NCBI GenBank assembly: GCA_035489755.1
Contig: DATGZK010000077.1
Location: 248,001-312,000, forward strand
Length of the DNA: 64,000 bases
Direction: 5' to 3'
Source of the DNA: UBA9160 sp035489755
GTDB taxonomy: Bacteria; Myxococcota_A; UBA9160
Position numbers and translations under genes: made by a program. A model generated the notes under the pieces. The model worked only from the letters and a program-made list of their open reading frames with translations. It had not been told where the DNA came from and did not search any database. Below, one piece after another: positions 49,347 to 58,576 of this stretch (position 1 is the stretch's first letter; every line of letters starts with the position of its first letter).

Positions 49347-50270
49347 CTACGCGCCCACGCTCTCGAAGAAGCGCAGAGCGAGGTCCGCCACCTCACGGGG
49401 CTTTTCGATGTGAACGAAGTGACCGGCATCGGCAAAGGCCTCGACATGCACACCGGGCGGCAGATACGCGCGAATCTCGTCGGGATGGGTGCCCCAGCCC
49501 ATCTCTTCCTGCACGAGGCCCACGACGCCAAGAAGCGGCACCGGAAAACCGGGCAGGCGCTCGAGAGACCAGTCGGGCCGCCAAGGGCCGAATCCCCCAA
49601 AGCGCAGCGAAGGGTCAATCTTCCAGCGCCAGCCGTCCGGGGCGCGGCGCGCTCCGATCGGCACCAAGTAGCGCAGCCATGGAAGAGAGAGGCGGGGGTT
49701 CATGCGCGATCTGCGCCGTGCGAGCTCGTCGATCGTGCCCGGCTTGCGCTCCTTCGTGGCGGACCGCCGGCGGTGGTCCAGCCAGTTGGCGAGCTCGGCC
49801 GCCACGATGCGCGTTCGTTCATGGTCGGCCACGTCGGGATGGCGGCGTCTGCCAGGCAGTCCATCGATGTTTACGAATGCAGCAGCGCGGTGTGGGTGCG
49901 CTTCGATCAGCTGGGTGAGAAGAGCACCCCCCTTCGAGTGACCGATCATCGGCATGGGCTTGTGGCTCACGGAGTCGAGCACGGCGCGTGCATCTCGCAC
50001 ATCCGCATCCCAGCTGTAGAGCGCAGGATGCTCGGAATCGCCATGGCCGCGATGGTCGAAGGAGACGACCCGGAAGCCTGCCTGCGCCAAGAGCGGGGCA
50101 AAGACGTCGAACGTACCTGCGAAGTCGAAGCCCCCATGCGCGAGAAGCAAAGGTCGCGCGTGCGCGTCGCCCCATTCATAGACCGCGATGCGCACGCCCG
50201 ACGCAGCAACGAACCGGCTGCGATCTGGCCGGCACGCGCCGGGATAGGAGACGGCCTCTTCGGCAATCAC
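49347..50270 (-). CDS. Alpha/beta hydrolase
   Basis: This 307-residue protein has the complete hydrolase set: LLLAHGGFDFAGTFD, VVSFDHRGHGDSE, nucleophile elbow MIGHSKGGALLTQ (Ser), then a late His in AGHFVHIEKP. An Asp in the expected position follows the fifth strand. It overlaps the addA stop by ATGA, so it is produced from the nuclease operon. A relation to DNA repair is not obvious. Family members act as esterases, haloalkane dehalogenases or thioesterases. Confidence 0.85.
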   Translation of the reverse strand: MIAEEAVSYPGACRPDRSRFVAASGVRIAVYEWGDAHARPLLLAHGGFDFAGTFDVFAPLLAQAGFRVVSFDHRGHGDSEHPALYSWDADVRDARAVLDSVSHKPMPMIGHSKGGALLTQLIEAHPHRAAAFVNIDGLPGRRRHPDVADHERTRIVAAELANWLDHRRRSATKERKPGTIDELARRRSRMNPRLSLPWLRYLVPIGARRAPDGWRWKIDPSLRFGGFGPWRPDWSLERLPGFPVPLLGVVGLVQEEMGWGTHPDEIRAYLPPGVHVEAFADAGHFVHIEKPREVADLALRFFESVGA

Positions 50271-53200
50271 GCGCCGAGGATACGGACTCCTCCATCGGTC
50301 GGCACGGTCTCGATCTGCCCGAGGCCAAGGAACCAGAGCTCAAAGCGTGGAGTGGACGGGAGCGCGAGGGCCTCCCGCACGGCATGCACGTAGATCCGTC
50401 CCTGTTCCGCGTACGCCCGGACGCGTGCCTCGCGATCCTCGAACAAGGGCACATCGTCGGTCTTGTAGTCAGCGACCACGAGCTCGTTCGTGTGTGGATC
50501 GCGGTAAACGAGATCGATCGCGCCGCTCACGAAACCGACAGGCCCGTCCTCGCGATCGAGTGGCGGAAGAAGCACGGGGAGCTCCCGCGCCACGATCTGG
50601 TCCGCGCATGCACGCAGCCTTGCGTGGAGCGGCCCGGCGGCAAAGCGGTGGAGAAGCTCGCGGGCACGGGCGAGGGTCGGTTCGCAAAGCGCCTGCGGGA
50701 CGACCCCCGCGATCGCGCTCTTCATCACCCGCTCAAGACGCCCAAGCTCCTGTGTGGGCTCGGCGGTGAAGTCCATCTGCTCGAGCGCTCGGTGCACCGC
50801 CGTGCCCACGGCCCGCGGCAGAGAGTCGTCGGGCCGACGCGGCCCGGCACCTCCGAGCCGATTCGGCTCGGGACCTTCGCTGGTCTCGAACAGCTCGCGC
50901 AGTGCCTCGTGCGATTGCGCTGACGCGGCTCCGCGGATCGGACGCAAGCCGTAGCGGGCCGCCGCCGCGCGCTTGGCCTCGAGCTGCGTCGACTCCGCAA
51001 GGATGGCGGAGGGATCGAAGGTCACGTCGCAATCCGCACGGGCCCTCGGCGGGTTCGGGCCTCCGTCGACCCCAAGCTGCGGGAAGACCCAGCGTACTTC
51101 CGAAGCATCGACGAAACCCGCACCGCCTGCCGCCGCTTCGCAGGCGAGCGTCGAGAGGTCGACCGGCTCGCCGCCACGGCTTTCGAGCAGACGGGCATGG
51201 CTCTTCTCGGCCGATGCCGTGAAGGGTGAGCGCAAGCCCGCCAGAACGAGCCTTTCCCGCGCGCGCGTCATCGCGACGTAGAGCGTGCGCACACGCTCCG
51301 CGGCCTCGCGGATCTCGCGCTCGGCGCGCACGGCGTGGAAGCCAAGACTCGGCGCACCGAAGAGACACAGCTCCCAGCGCCCCTCGTGGAAGGCCAGCTC
51401 CGTCTTGTCCTCTTCGCTCCGCGGCGCTCCCTTGTGAAGGTCCATCACATATACGTGGTCAAAGTCGAGTCCCTTGGCCCGGTGGATTGAGAGGATCGAC
51501 ACCGCGTCCAGCGCCGCCGGACTCGACTGCCCGTCGTCGATTTCGCGGGACGCGGCCACGCTCCTGCGAAGAGCACGAAGCAAGGCGGCGCGATCCCCGT
51601 CCTCTGCCAGCATCTCCCCAAGCTTGCGAAAGAATCGGTCGAGGTTCGCGACTCGGTAGCGGCCAAGGGTGCGAGCCGATTCCGTGGCCTCGATCAGCGT
51701 CATCGTGCGCAGGCGTCGCACGAAGACATCGGCCGGCTCGTCTTCGAAGGATGCGCGCAGGGCGCCGAGCTGAGTGACTGCCGCCTCGAGGCTCACCTCC
51801 CAGCCCGCGATGCGCTCGATCCCCGGCACATCATCCGGCAGCGCGGCTGCCGCATCTGCGATGCATCGCGCAAGGCCCTCGGCCGCAGCCTCGCAGGTGC
51901 CGTCGAGCGCGGTCATCAGGGCCGGAAAGCCGCGCGTCCAGAGCGGAATCAGCGCGGCGTCCGGTACACCGACGCTTGCGGAGCGCAGATGGCACAGGAG
52001 CGCAAGGTGATCGTTCGGGTCGAGGACGCAGCGCACCAGCGCCGCCGCCTCGATGATCTCGCGCCGCTGGTAGTAGCTGCGATCGGCCGCGACGTCGTAC
52101 GGTACGCCGGCGGCACGAAGTGCGTCGAGATAGAGGTCGACCTCGACCAAGCTGCGCAGCAGCACTGCGATGCGTGGCCACGCGACGCCATGGCGCTGAT
52201 GAAGCTCTGCCAAATCCCGCGCGAGCGCCTTGGCCTCGATTTCCCGTGCCTCCCGCGCCGTCGTCTTGCAGGGAGCACGGGAGGCGCTGTCGAAGGCGGT
52301 GGGGACCCAGTGCTCGACCGGCGCAAACCGCTCGAACTCAAAGGCAGGCAGTGAGGAGCGCTTGGCGCTCGGCACAAGGCGCTGGAAGCGAGGCTGCACG
52401 CCCCGGCACTCCTTCATCAACGGCTCGATCACGCGGTCGACCTCTTCGAGGACGCGCGGCGTCGAGCGGTAGTTCACGCAGAGCCTGCGCACCGTGCCTC
52501 CGCTCGCCAGGACTTCGTCGACGAAGCTGTCGTACGCGGCGAGATCCGCGCTGCGCCAGCCGAAGATCGACTGTTTGGGATCCCCGACGAGGAACAAGCC
52601 GGGCCGACCCCCCTTTTCCCCTTCCAGGGCAATCACCCGAATCGCGTCGCACTGGAGCTGATCGGTGTCCTGAAACTCGTCCACCAGAAGCTGGTCGATC
52701 CCGAGACGAACACTCGCCGCCACCTCGGGATGCGTGACGAGCAGATCGCGTGCCTCTCGCAAGAGGGCGCTGTAGGTCACGGCGCCTCGCGCCCGCATCT
52801 CCTCGTGAGCTCTCGCAAGGAGCGGCTGGAGGGCGCGGCGCGCTGCCTCGAAGAGCGCGGGGTCTAGCGCGATCAGGTGACGCAGGAGAGGCAAAAGCAC
52901 CTGCGCTGCACGGCGCACGGCTGTCTGATCTTCGCCGAGAGCGTCGCTCTCCCCGCGGTTAAAGCCGCCGCTTGGCTGCGCCCAGTCCGCCACACGTCCG
53001 ATGGCTTCGGGCCAGACCTCCCGGGCCCAGGCCCCGAACTCTTCGAGCCCCCTCCTTTGCCCGCCGCCGAGCGCGGCCGCGCGCCCCAGGGTCTCATCGA
53101 GAAGGGTCACGACGGCCTGGCTCTTCACCCCCCGCGCGAGCCGGGCAAGGCGCCCATTGTCCGCTTTGCGGAAGCCTTCGATCGCCTCGACAAGGGATTT

Positions 53201-53941
53201 TTGGAGAGACTGGCTCCGCCCGGGGGCAAACGGGTCTTCGGCGAGCGCGTCGGGAGAGACGCCGGCTTCCACAAGCGCTGCAAGAGCTTGCTCCAGATCC
53301 GCAGGGCCCTTGCCGAGGCGTGCCAGCTCAAGGTAGGCAGGGTTGCCGAGAGTCCCGTATCCCTCCCTCAGGGCGACTTCGACGCACTCCCGCACGACCT
53401 CATCGCGCGTGCGCAGCTCGGCATCGATCTCGAAGCGCGGATGGACGCCTGCTTCGAGTGGGTACGCCACCAGAAGACGGCGGCAGAAGGCATGAATGGT
53501 GCGAACCACGAGCTGATCGAGCACGTCATCGAGCGCAGCCGCGCGTCTGGCGCGTTCTAAAGGCGGCGGTAGCAGCGACGACTCGACACCTTCGGGAAGT
53601 GCTTGTCCGAGCGCGATGCGGTGCAGGGCCTCTCCCACCCGCGTCGCCATCTCAGCGGCGGCCGCCTCGGTGAACGTGATCGCGACGACTCGGGAGACCG
53701 CGCGAGCCGCGACTCGCTCGTCGCGAGAGGGTTCGTCTAGAGTCGTCGTTCGCGCCAGATCGGTCGCCGCACGCAGCCATCCTTCGCCGAGCAGCCAGAC
53801 GACGATCCGTGCTACGAGCGCGGTCGTCTTGCCTGTACCGGCACCCGCCTCAAGCACAAGGGGCGCCCGAAACTCGGTCTGTGCGAGAAGGCGCGCCTGT
53901 TCGTCGTCGCGCACAGGGTCGTTGGGCAGGGACACAGTCAC
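50267..53941 (-). CDS. addA: AddA-type helicase-nuclease subunit
   Basis: This 1224-residue protein has UvrD/Rep helicase motifs: Walker A VLEAGAGTGKTTALVARI near the N-terminus, LLVDEFQDTDQLQ, FLVGDPKQSIFGWRSAD and VSILSIHRAKGLDFDHVYV. The C-terminal 150 residues are a RecB-like nuclease with GAIDLVYRDPHTNELVVADYKTDD (the PD-(D/E)XK catalytic core). With AddB it forms the AddAB complex that processes double-strand breaks for RecA-dependent repair. It overlaps addB at 53938-53941 and the next hydrolase gene at 50267. The protein is of normal family size. Confidence 0.92.
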   Translation of the reverse strand: MTVSLPNDPVRDDEQARLLAQTEFRAPLVLEAGAGTGKTTALVARIVVWLLGEGWLRAATDLARTTTLDEPSRDERVAARAVSRVVAITFTEAAAAEMATRVGEALHRIALGQALPEGVESSLLPPPLERARRAAALDDVLDQLVVRTIHAFCRRLLVAYPLEAGVHPRFEIDAELRTRDEVVRECVEVALREGYGTLGNPAYLELARLGKGPADLEQALAALVEAGVSPDALAEDPFAPGRSQSLQKSLVEAIEGFRKADNGRLARLARGVKSQAVVTLLDETLGRAAALGGGQRRGLEEFGAWAREVWPEAIGRVADWAQPSGGFNRGESDALGEDQTAVRRAAQVLLPLLRHLIALDPALFEAARRALQPLLARAHEEMRARGAVTYSALLREARDLLVTHPEVAASVRLGIDQLLVDEFQDTDQLQCDAIRVIALEGEKGGRPGLFLVGDPKQSIFGWRSADLAAYDSFVDEVLASGGTVRRLCVNYRSTPRVLEEVDRVIEPLMKECRGVQPRFQRLVPSAKRSSLPAFEFERFAPVEHWVPTAFDSASRAPCKTTAREAREIEAKALARDLAELHQRHGVAWPRIAVLLRSLVEVDLYLDALRAAGVPYDVAADRSYYQRREIIEAAALVRCVLDPNDHLALLCHLRSASVGVPDAALIPLWTRGFPALMTALDGTCEAAAEGLARCIADAAAALPDDVPGIERIAGWEVSLEAAVTQLGALRASFEDEPADVFVRRLRTMTLIEATESARTLGRYRVANLDRFFRKLGEMLAEDGDRAALLRALRRSVAASREIDDGQSSPAALDAVSILSIHRAKGLDFDHVYVMDLHKGAPRSEEDKTELAFHEGRWELCLFGAPSLGFHAVRAEREIREAAERVRTLYVAMTRARERLVLAGLRSPFTASAEKSHARLLESRGGEPVDLSTLACEAAAGGAGFVDASEVRWVFPQLGVDGGPNPPRARADCDVTFDPSAILAESTQLEAKRAAAARYGLRPIRGAASAQSHEALRELFETSEGPEPNRLGGAGPRRPDDSLPRAVGTAVHRALEQMDFTAEPTQELGRLERVMKSAIAGVVPQALCEPTLARARELLHRFAAGPLHARLRACADQIVARELPVLLPPLDREDGPVGFVSGAIDLVYRDPHTNELVVADYKTDDVPLFEDREARVRAYAEQGRIYVHAVREALALPSTPRFELWFLGLGQIETVPTDGGVRILGA

Positions 53942-56900
53942 TCGGCAGCCTCGGCTCTGAGTTGCCAGAGAGTGAACGCAGCCTGCTCGGCCGGTGACCG
54001 GGGCGTTGCTACAACGGACTCGTCCTGGGCCTTCGCCCAGCCCTCGAGACGAAGGCGAGACCCGGAGTCCCCTCGCAGACAGGCCTCGTGCACCTCACAG
54101 AAATCGCAGCGCTTGGGCCCGGTGCCATCCGGCTCGAGCAGGCGCGGGAAGAGGCTCCCAGCGTCGAGCGCCGAAAATGTGGCGCGCACGGCCTCGTGGA
54201 AGGCGTTCGCAAGCGCGCTGTCGTCTGCGCTGACTTCGAACTCCCGGAACTCGAGGCCGTCGGTGAGGAACAGGTATCTGCCGCGAGCATCCGCTGCAGG
54301 CCCACGAAGCTCCGCGGCCGCAAGCGCATAGGCACTTGCCTGGAGTCGTTCACCCTTGCGTACCGCGTGCAGAAAATCCCGGCCTCGCTTGTCCGCGGTT
54401 TTCAGCTCTGAGATTGGGCGACCCACTTTGTAGTCCGTGAGTCGCAGCGCACCGTGATCGTCATCGACCCTGTCGGCCCGGAAACGGATGGGGCGGGTGC
54501 GACCGGCCGCGTCGAGGACGGTGCACGCCCCGTCCACCTCGACGCCAAGGACGGCCACCCTTCGACCGCCTTCGGCCGCGCGTGCAGCACGTACGCCGGC
54601 GAGCGCCACGGCGGCCAGCGCCTGTGTGAAACCAGGCAAGGCAATGCCCTCATCCCTGCATACTTTTCCGGCTGCGGCCTGCAGAATGCCCTCGAGCGCG
54701 CTCTCCTCGGGCCACGAAAGCTCTACACTCCTTGAGGCCACAGCGGCCTCGAGAGACAGCCGGGCGGGGACGTTCTGCGAGGCCGCGAGCTGCTCGAGCG
54801 CGGCGTGCACCGTCGCGCCCACAAGGCGCGCGTCGATCCCGGGGAGCTCGCCGAGGGCATCCGGCAGCGCCTCGATGCGCAAGAATCTCCGCACGAAGAC
54901 CTGCCACGGACAAGCGGCAAGCTGCTCGGCGACCGTCACGTAGAGGGGGCGCCGCCGCGGATCGGCCGCCTCGCGCACAGCGCCCACAAATCCGAAGTAC
55001 GGACCGAGGCGCGGGCCGGCTTCGCTCCGCTCCCTTGCAGGGAAGCGCGGATCGAGCTCTCGCAGGATCGCGATCCGTGCATCGGCGAGCCGCGTCGCAT
55101 CGATCCTCGGCGAGCTTGCGCCATGGCTCTCGCGGATCGCGATGGCGAGCACGCGGGCAAAGCTGCGCAGGTCCCCGTGAAGCCCCGCCAGGATGGCATG
55201 CTCGTGGGCGGGCCGCGGACCAGCGTCCACTCCCTTCGGGAGCGAATACATGGAGGGCACCCTCTCGCTCCCGAGCGCCATGCGCATGCGCTGAACGAGA
55301 GGCGAAGGCGCCCTTGGCTTGCCGTCGTCGTCCGCAACCTGCCAGGAGAGTGTGACGCGGGGGCTCGCCGAGAGGAGCTGCGCGAATAGGTACCGCTCCT
55401 CGACGAAACCTGTCTCCTTGAGCGCCAAGTCGGGCAAGACCGGCAAGAGCGCTCGCCGCACCGCATCGGGCAGGAAGGGATCTTCGAGCACGACCCGCGG
55501 AAAGACGTCGCGATTCATCCCCAAGATGAAGAGATGAGAAAACGTGCGTCCCCGCGCCGCGATCGCATCGAGCACCTGAACGCCTGCCCCCGCGCCGCCA
55601 AGTGCCTCGGGCAGGTCGGCCGCGAGAACGCCCTCCAACAGCGAGAGGAACTCGTCCGCTGTGAGCGGGAGCTCGGGGGGCAGGGCGTGCTCGAGCTTGC
55701 TGAGGGCCTCCGCCAGAATGGAGAGAGGGAACGCAAGATCTTCGCGCATCAGCTCGTACAGACCTGCCAGATGCTGTGCGAGCGGTGCGCCCGATGGCCA
55801 GGCCGCGAAGCGCTGGCAAAGACGTCCTGCGGCTCGGATTGCCGCGTCGAGCGCGTCGAAAGACAGGGTCCGCGGCGTCGCGGAAGCCTGCGGCACATTC
55901 TCCCCGAGCTCATTTGGCGCCGGACTGCGCAGCACAAGGCCACGGGACACGGGCAGGGGATGGCCCTTGCGCGGGTCGAGATCGCGCCCAGGAACGAGTT
56001 GAGCCACGTCGCCCAGGCGCGCCGCGCCAAGGGCGTTTAGCGCTACCCGCAGATCACACCGACGTTCAGACGTGAGGTCTGCGCGCGCCTCGAGCCATCG
56101 ATCCGCGGGTGTGGCTTCGCGCCTTCGCAGGAGATGAAGCAAGGCATCGACGCGGCGGCGGGCGGCACTCCACGGCGCCTGCGCCGTGGCTGAGGAAAAG
56201 GGGATCCCGAGCCGCTCGAGGTGCAGGCGAAGCGCGAGCGCGTTCGGCCCGAGCGTTCGCGCCACGATTCCAATCTCCTCAGGGCGGGGTGGCTCGGGCC
56301 GATCGAGCAGGCGGCGCACGCGATCCGCGACCGCGCGAACCTCCGATTGTCCCTCGCCTGCCACAAGGGTCTCGAGGATCGGCGGAGCCGGCTCCGGATG
56401 ATCTTCCTCGGTGAGCTCCCCCAGGCCGAGCAGGCGCTCATGCAAGCGCTGGGTAAAGCGGACGCCGAAGTCCGCCCGCGCCGGGTGCGCGGGATCCGGC
56501 GGATGGTCGATGTACACCGTCGCACCGCGGTAACGGCACAGTGCCTCGATCAGCGCGGAGGCTTCACCGGTGGCATCGGCGAAGCCGTGCACCAGCACGG
56601 CTCGCGCGGGCAAAGCTCCCTCGGCATCGTGCTCGATGGCCTCGCGCGCGAGCCGAAGACGCGTGGAAGCTCGGCCAAGACCCAACCGCGCAAGCTCCCG
56701 CGCCGTGCGTGCCGCCACTCGGACGAGGGCCCGCATGCGCGCGACCGACCGTCCGCCGCGCGCGCTCCCTTCTTTGCGCGAATCGAACTCGCACAGAGCG
56801 TCATCCAGCGCGCCGGCGTGCACCGCCTCAAAGCCCGCATCGAGAAGGTCGGTGATGGTTCCGGTGAGTGCGGCGTAGCCTTCACGAAGGGGCTCGAGCC

Positions 56901-57231
56901 CCTCGCGCAACTCCATCTCGAGACGCGCACCGCGGCTCACGAGAATCGGCACCAGTTCTTCGCCCCCAGGCGCTCGCTGGCCCGTGCGCTCGAGCACATC
57001 GCGCGCGAGTCCGTGAAGGGTATGGATCTCGATGCCCGCGACGGCGCGACCCATGCACCGGACGATGGCGGTGCCAAGGTGATCCCGCAGACTGCGCGAG
57101 GGAACGACGATCCGCACCGGCCGTTCGAGTCCGTGCGCAGCCGCCTCGCCCGAGGGCAGGAACACCGCGAGATCGCGCAGAAGACGATCCTCCATCGCCC
57201 GCGCTCCTCGAGCAACGACCACTTTCGGCAT
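53938..57231 (-). CDS. addB: AddB-type nuclease subunit with iron-sulfur cysteines
   Basis: This 1097-residue partner of AddA has an inactivated helicase-like N-terminal half (RPVRIVVPSRSLRDHLGTAIV, with no Walker A). The C-terminal half carries a PD-(D/E)XK nuclease (FRADRVDDDHGALRLTDYKVG) and the AddB cysteines, CPWQVFVRRFLRIEAL and CDFCEVHEAC (CxxCx5C), which hold a [4Fe-4S] cluster. It overlaps addA by ATGA. Together the genes supply end resection with chi-type recognition. No RecA or exonuclease gene is nearby. The length and cysteine spacing fit the family. Confidence 0.9.
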   Translation of the reverse strand: MPKVVVARGARAMEDRLLRDLAVFLPSGEAAAHGLERPVRIVVPSRSLRDHLGTAIVRCMGRAVAGIEIHTLHGLARDVLERTGQRAPGGEELVPILVSRGARLEMELREGLEPLREGYAALTGTITDLLDAGFEAVHAGALDDALCEFDSRKEGSARGGRSVARMRALVRVAARTARELARLGLGRASTRLRLAREAIEHDAEGALPARAVLVHGFADATGEASALIEALCRYRGATVYIDHPPDPAHPARADFGVRFTQRLHERLLGLGELTEEDHPEPAPPILETLVAGEGQSEVRAVADRVRRLLDRPEPPRPEEIGIVARTLGPNALALRLHLERLGIPFSSATAQAPWSAARRRVDALLHLLRRREATPADRWLEARADLTSERRCDLRVALNALGAARLGDVAQLVPGRDLDPRKGHPLPVSRGLVLRSPAPNELGENVPQASATPRTLSFDALDAAIRAAGRLCQRFAAWPSGAPLAQHLAGLYELMREDLAFPLSILAEALSKLEHALPPELPLTADEFLSLLEGVLAADLPEALGGAGAGVQVLDAIAARGRTFSHLFILGMNRDVFPRVVLEDPFLPDAVRRALLPVLPDLALKETGFVEERYLFAQLLSASPRVTLSWQVADDDGKPRAPSPLVQRMRMALGSERVPSMYSLPKGVDAGPRPAHEHAILAGLHGDLRSFARVLAIAIRESHGASSPRIDATRLADARIAILRELDPRFPARERSEAGPRLGPYFGFVGAVREAADPRRRPLYVTVAEQLAACPWQVFVRRFLRIEALPDALGELPGIDARLVGATVHAALEQLAASQNVPARLSLEAAVASRSVELSWPEESALEGILQAAAGKVCRDEGIALPGFTQALAAVALAGVRAARAAEGGRRVAVLGVEVDGACTVLDAAGRTRPIRFRADRVDDDHGALRLTDYKVGRPISELKTADKRGRDFLHAVRKGERLQASAYALAAAELRGPAADARGRYLFLTDGLEFREFEVSADDSALANAFHEAVRATFSALDAGSLFPRLLEPDGTGPKRCDFCEVHEACLRGDSGSRLRLEGWAKAQDESVVATPRSPAEQAAFTLWQLRAEAAE

Positions 57232-57303
57232 GGCGATATGCTACCAGCCCGACGTGTCAAGGCCGGTCATTCGCGAGCTAGATTTGCGGTGAAGGAGAAG
57301 GCC

Positions 57304-57588
57304 ATGGCAAAAGCGGTCTGGAAGGGCGTCGTGATCGCCGAAAGCGATCGCTGCATCGAAGTCGAGGGCAACCAGTACTTCCCCCCCGAGAGCGTGCGTC
57401 GCGAGCATCTGCGGGAGAGCGCCACCCATACGACCTGTTCGTGGAAGGGAGTCGCAAGCTACTACGACATCATAATCGGAGAAGAAGCGAACCGGGATGC
57501 CGCATGGTACTACCCCGCACCCATGGCGGCGGCGAAGCAAATCGCGGGCTACGTGGCTTTCTGGCGTGGCGTCCGGGTCGAGGTGTAG
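57304..57588 (+). CDS. DUF427 domain protein
   Basis: This 94-residue protein with AAGGAGAAGG before its ATG has the DUF427 pattern: AVWKGVVIAESDRCIEVEGNQYFPPESV, then WKGVASYYDIIIGEEANRDAAWYYPAPMAAAKQIAGYVAFW. The WYYP and YVAFW motifs are family marks. The function of DUF427 is not known. The gene is divergent from addB, with about 70 bases between the starts, and convergent with egtD. Confidence 0.85.
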   Translation: MAKAVWKGVVIAESDRCIEVEGNQYFPPESVRREHLRESATHTTCSWKGVASYYDIIIGEEANRDAAWYYPAPMAAAKQIAGYVAFWRGVRVEV

Positions 57589-57619
57589 ACCCGGAGCGGA
57601 GCTTCACCCTTCCCCTTCC

Positions 57620-58576
57620 TTAGTCCGTCGTCAGGTACTGGACGCTGAACATGTGGCGCGGGTCCTTCCAGACGCGAGCCACCCGCCAGCCGGCGCCCCG
57701 TGCAAGCTGCTCGAACTCAGCCAGCTCCCACTTGTACGAGCATTCCGTCAAGATCGCCTCCCCAGGACAGAAGGCAAAGCGTGCCCCAGCCACCTGGACC
57801 TCCTGAGCGCGCTCGCTCACAAGGTGCATCTCCACTCGCCCGAGGGCGCGCTCATACACTGCACGATGACGGAAGGACGCCAGATCGAAGTCCGCTCCGA
57901 GCTCGCGGTTGATGCGGGCAAGAAGGTTTAGGTTGAAGCGCGCGGTCACGCCCTGCGCGTCATCGTACGCGAGTTCCAGGATCTTCGAGCCTTTCGCCAA
58001 ATCCACCCCCACAAGGAGCGCACCTCCGCGCCCGCACACGTGCCCTACGTGTTTGAGAAAGCTCTCGGCCTCTCTCGGGGCAAAGTTCCCGATCGTCGAG
58101 CCTGGGAAGAATACAGCGCGGCGCCTCGGTTCCGCGTGCGGGCGAGGGAGCGGATACTCAGCGGTGTAGTCCGCACACACGGGCAAGACCTCGAGCCCGG
58201 GATACGCCGCCACCATCGCGCGCGCGGCGGCGAGCAGGGGACCGGGTGAGATGTCGATCGGGAGGTACGCTGCAGCGTCGACCAGCTGGTCCAAGAGCAG
58301 CCGCGTCTTCACCCCGCTCCCGCTGCCGTATTCGATGACGAGGCAGCGTGGTCCAAGAAGTGCGGCCATCTCCCCGGCGTGTGCGCGAAGGATTCCGAAC
58401 TCCGCGCGCGTCAGGTAGTACTCGGGCAGTTCACAGATCTGATCAAACAGCGCAGAGCCCGTTGCATCGTAAAAGTATTTGCACGGGAGCTCTTTGCGCG
58501 GACGCGCGAGGCCGCGCAGCACTTCGTCGCGAAAGCTCTCTAGCGGAGGGACCGCTCGCCGAAGTCGCAAGCTCAT
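57620..58576 (-). CDS. egtD: L-histidine N-alpha-methyltransferase (EgtD)
   Basis: This protein has 318 residues from MSLRLRRAVPPLESF. The family motifs include YDATGSALFDQICELPEYYLTRAE, the SAM site LVIEYGSGSGVKTRLLLD, VFFPGSTIGNFAP and the histidine pocket region ECSYKWELAEFEQL. EgtD trimethylates histidine to hercynine, the first step of ergothioneine synthesis. Its start overlaps the egtB stop (ATGA at 58573-58576), so both are made together. Only egtB and egtD are present, with no egtA, egtC or egtE. Confidence 0.95.
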   Translation of the reverse strand: MSLRLRRAVPPLESFRDEVLRGLARPRKELPCKYFYDATGSALFDQICELPEYYLTRAEFGILRAHAGEMAALLGPRCLVIEYGSGSGVKTRLLLDQLVDAAAYLPIDISPGPLLAAARAMVAAYPGLEVLPVCADYTAEYPLPRPHAEPRRRAVFFPGSTIGNFAPREAESFLKHVGHVCGRGGALLVGVDLAKGSKILELAYDDAQGVTARFNLNLLARINRELGADFDLASFRHRAVYERALGRVEMHLVSERAQEVQVAGARFAFCPGEAILTECSYKWELAEFEQLARGAGWRVARVWKDPRHMFSVQYLTTD

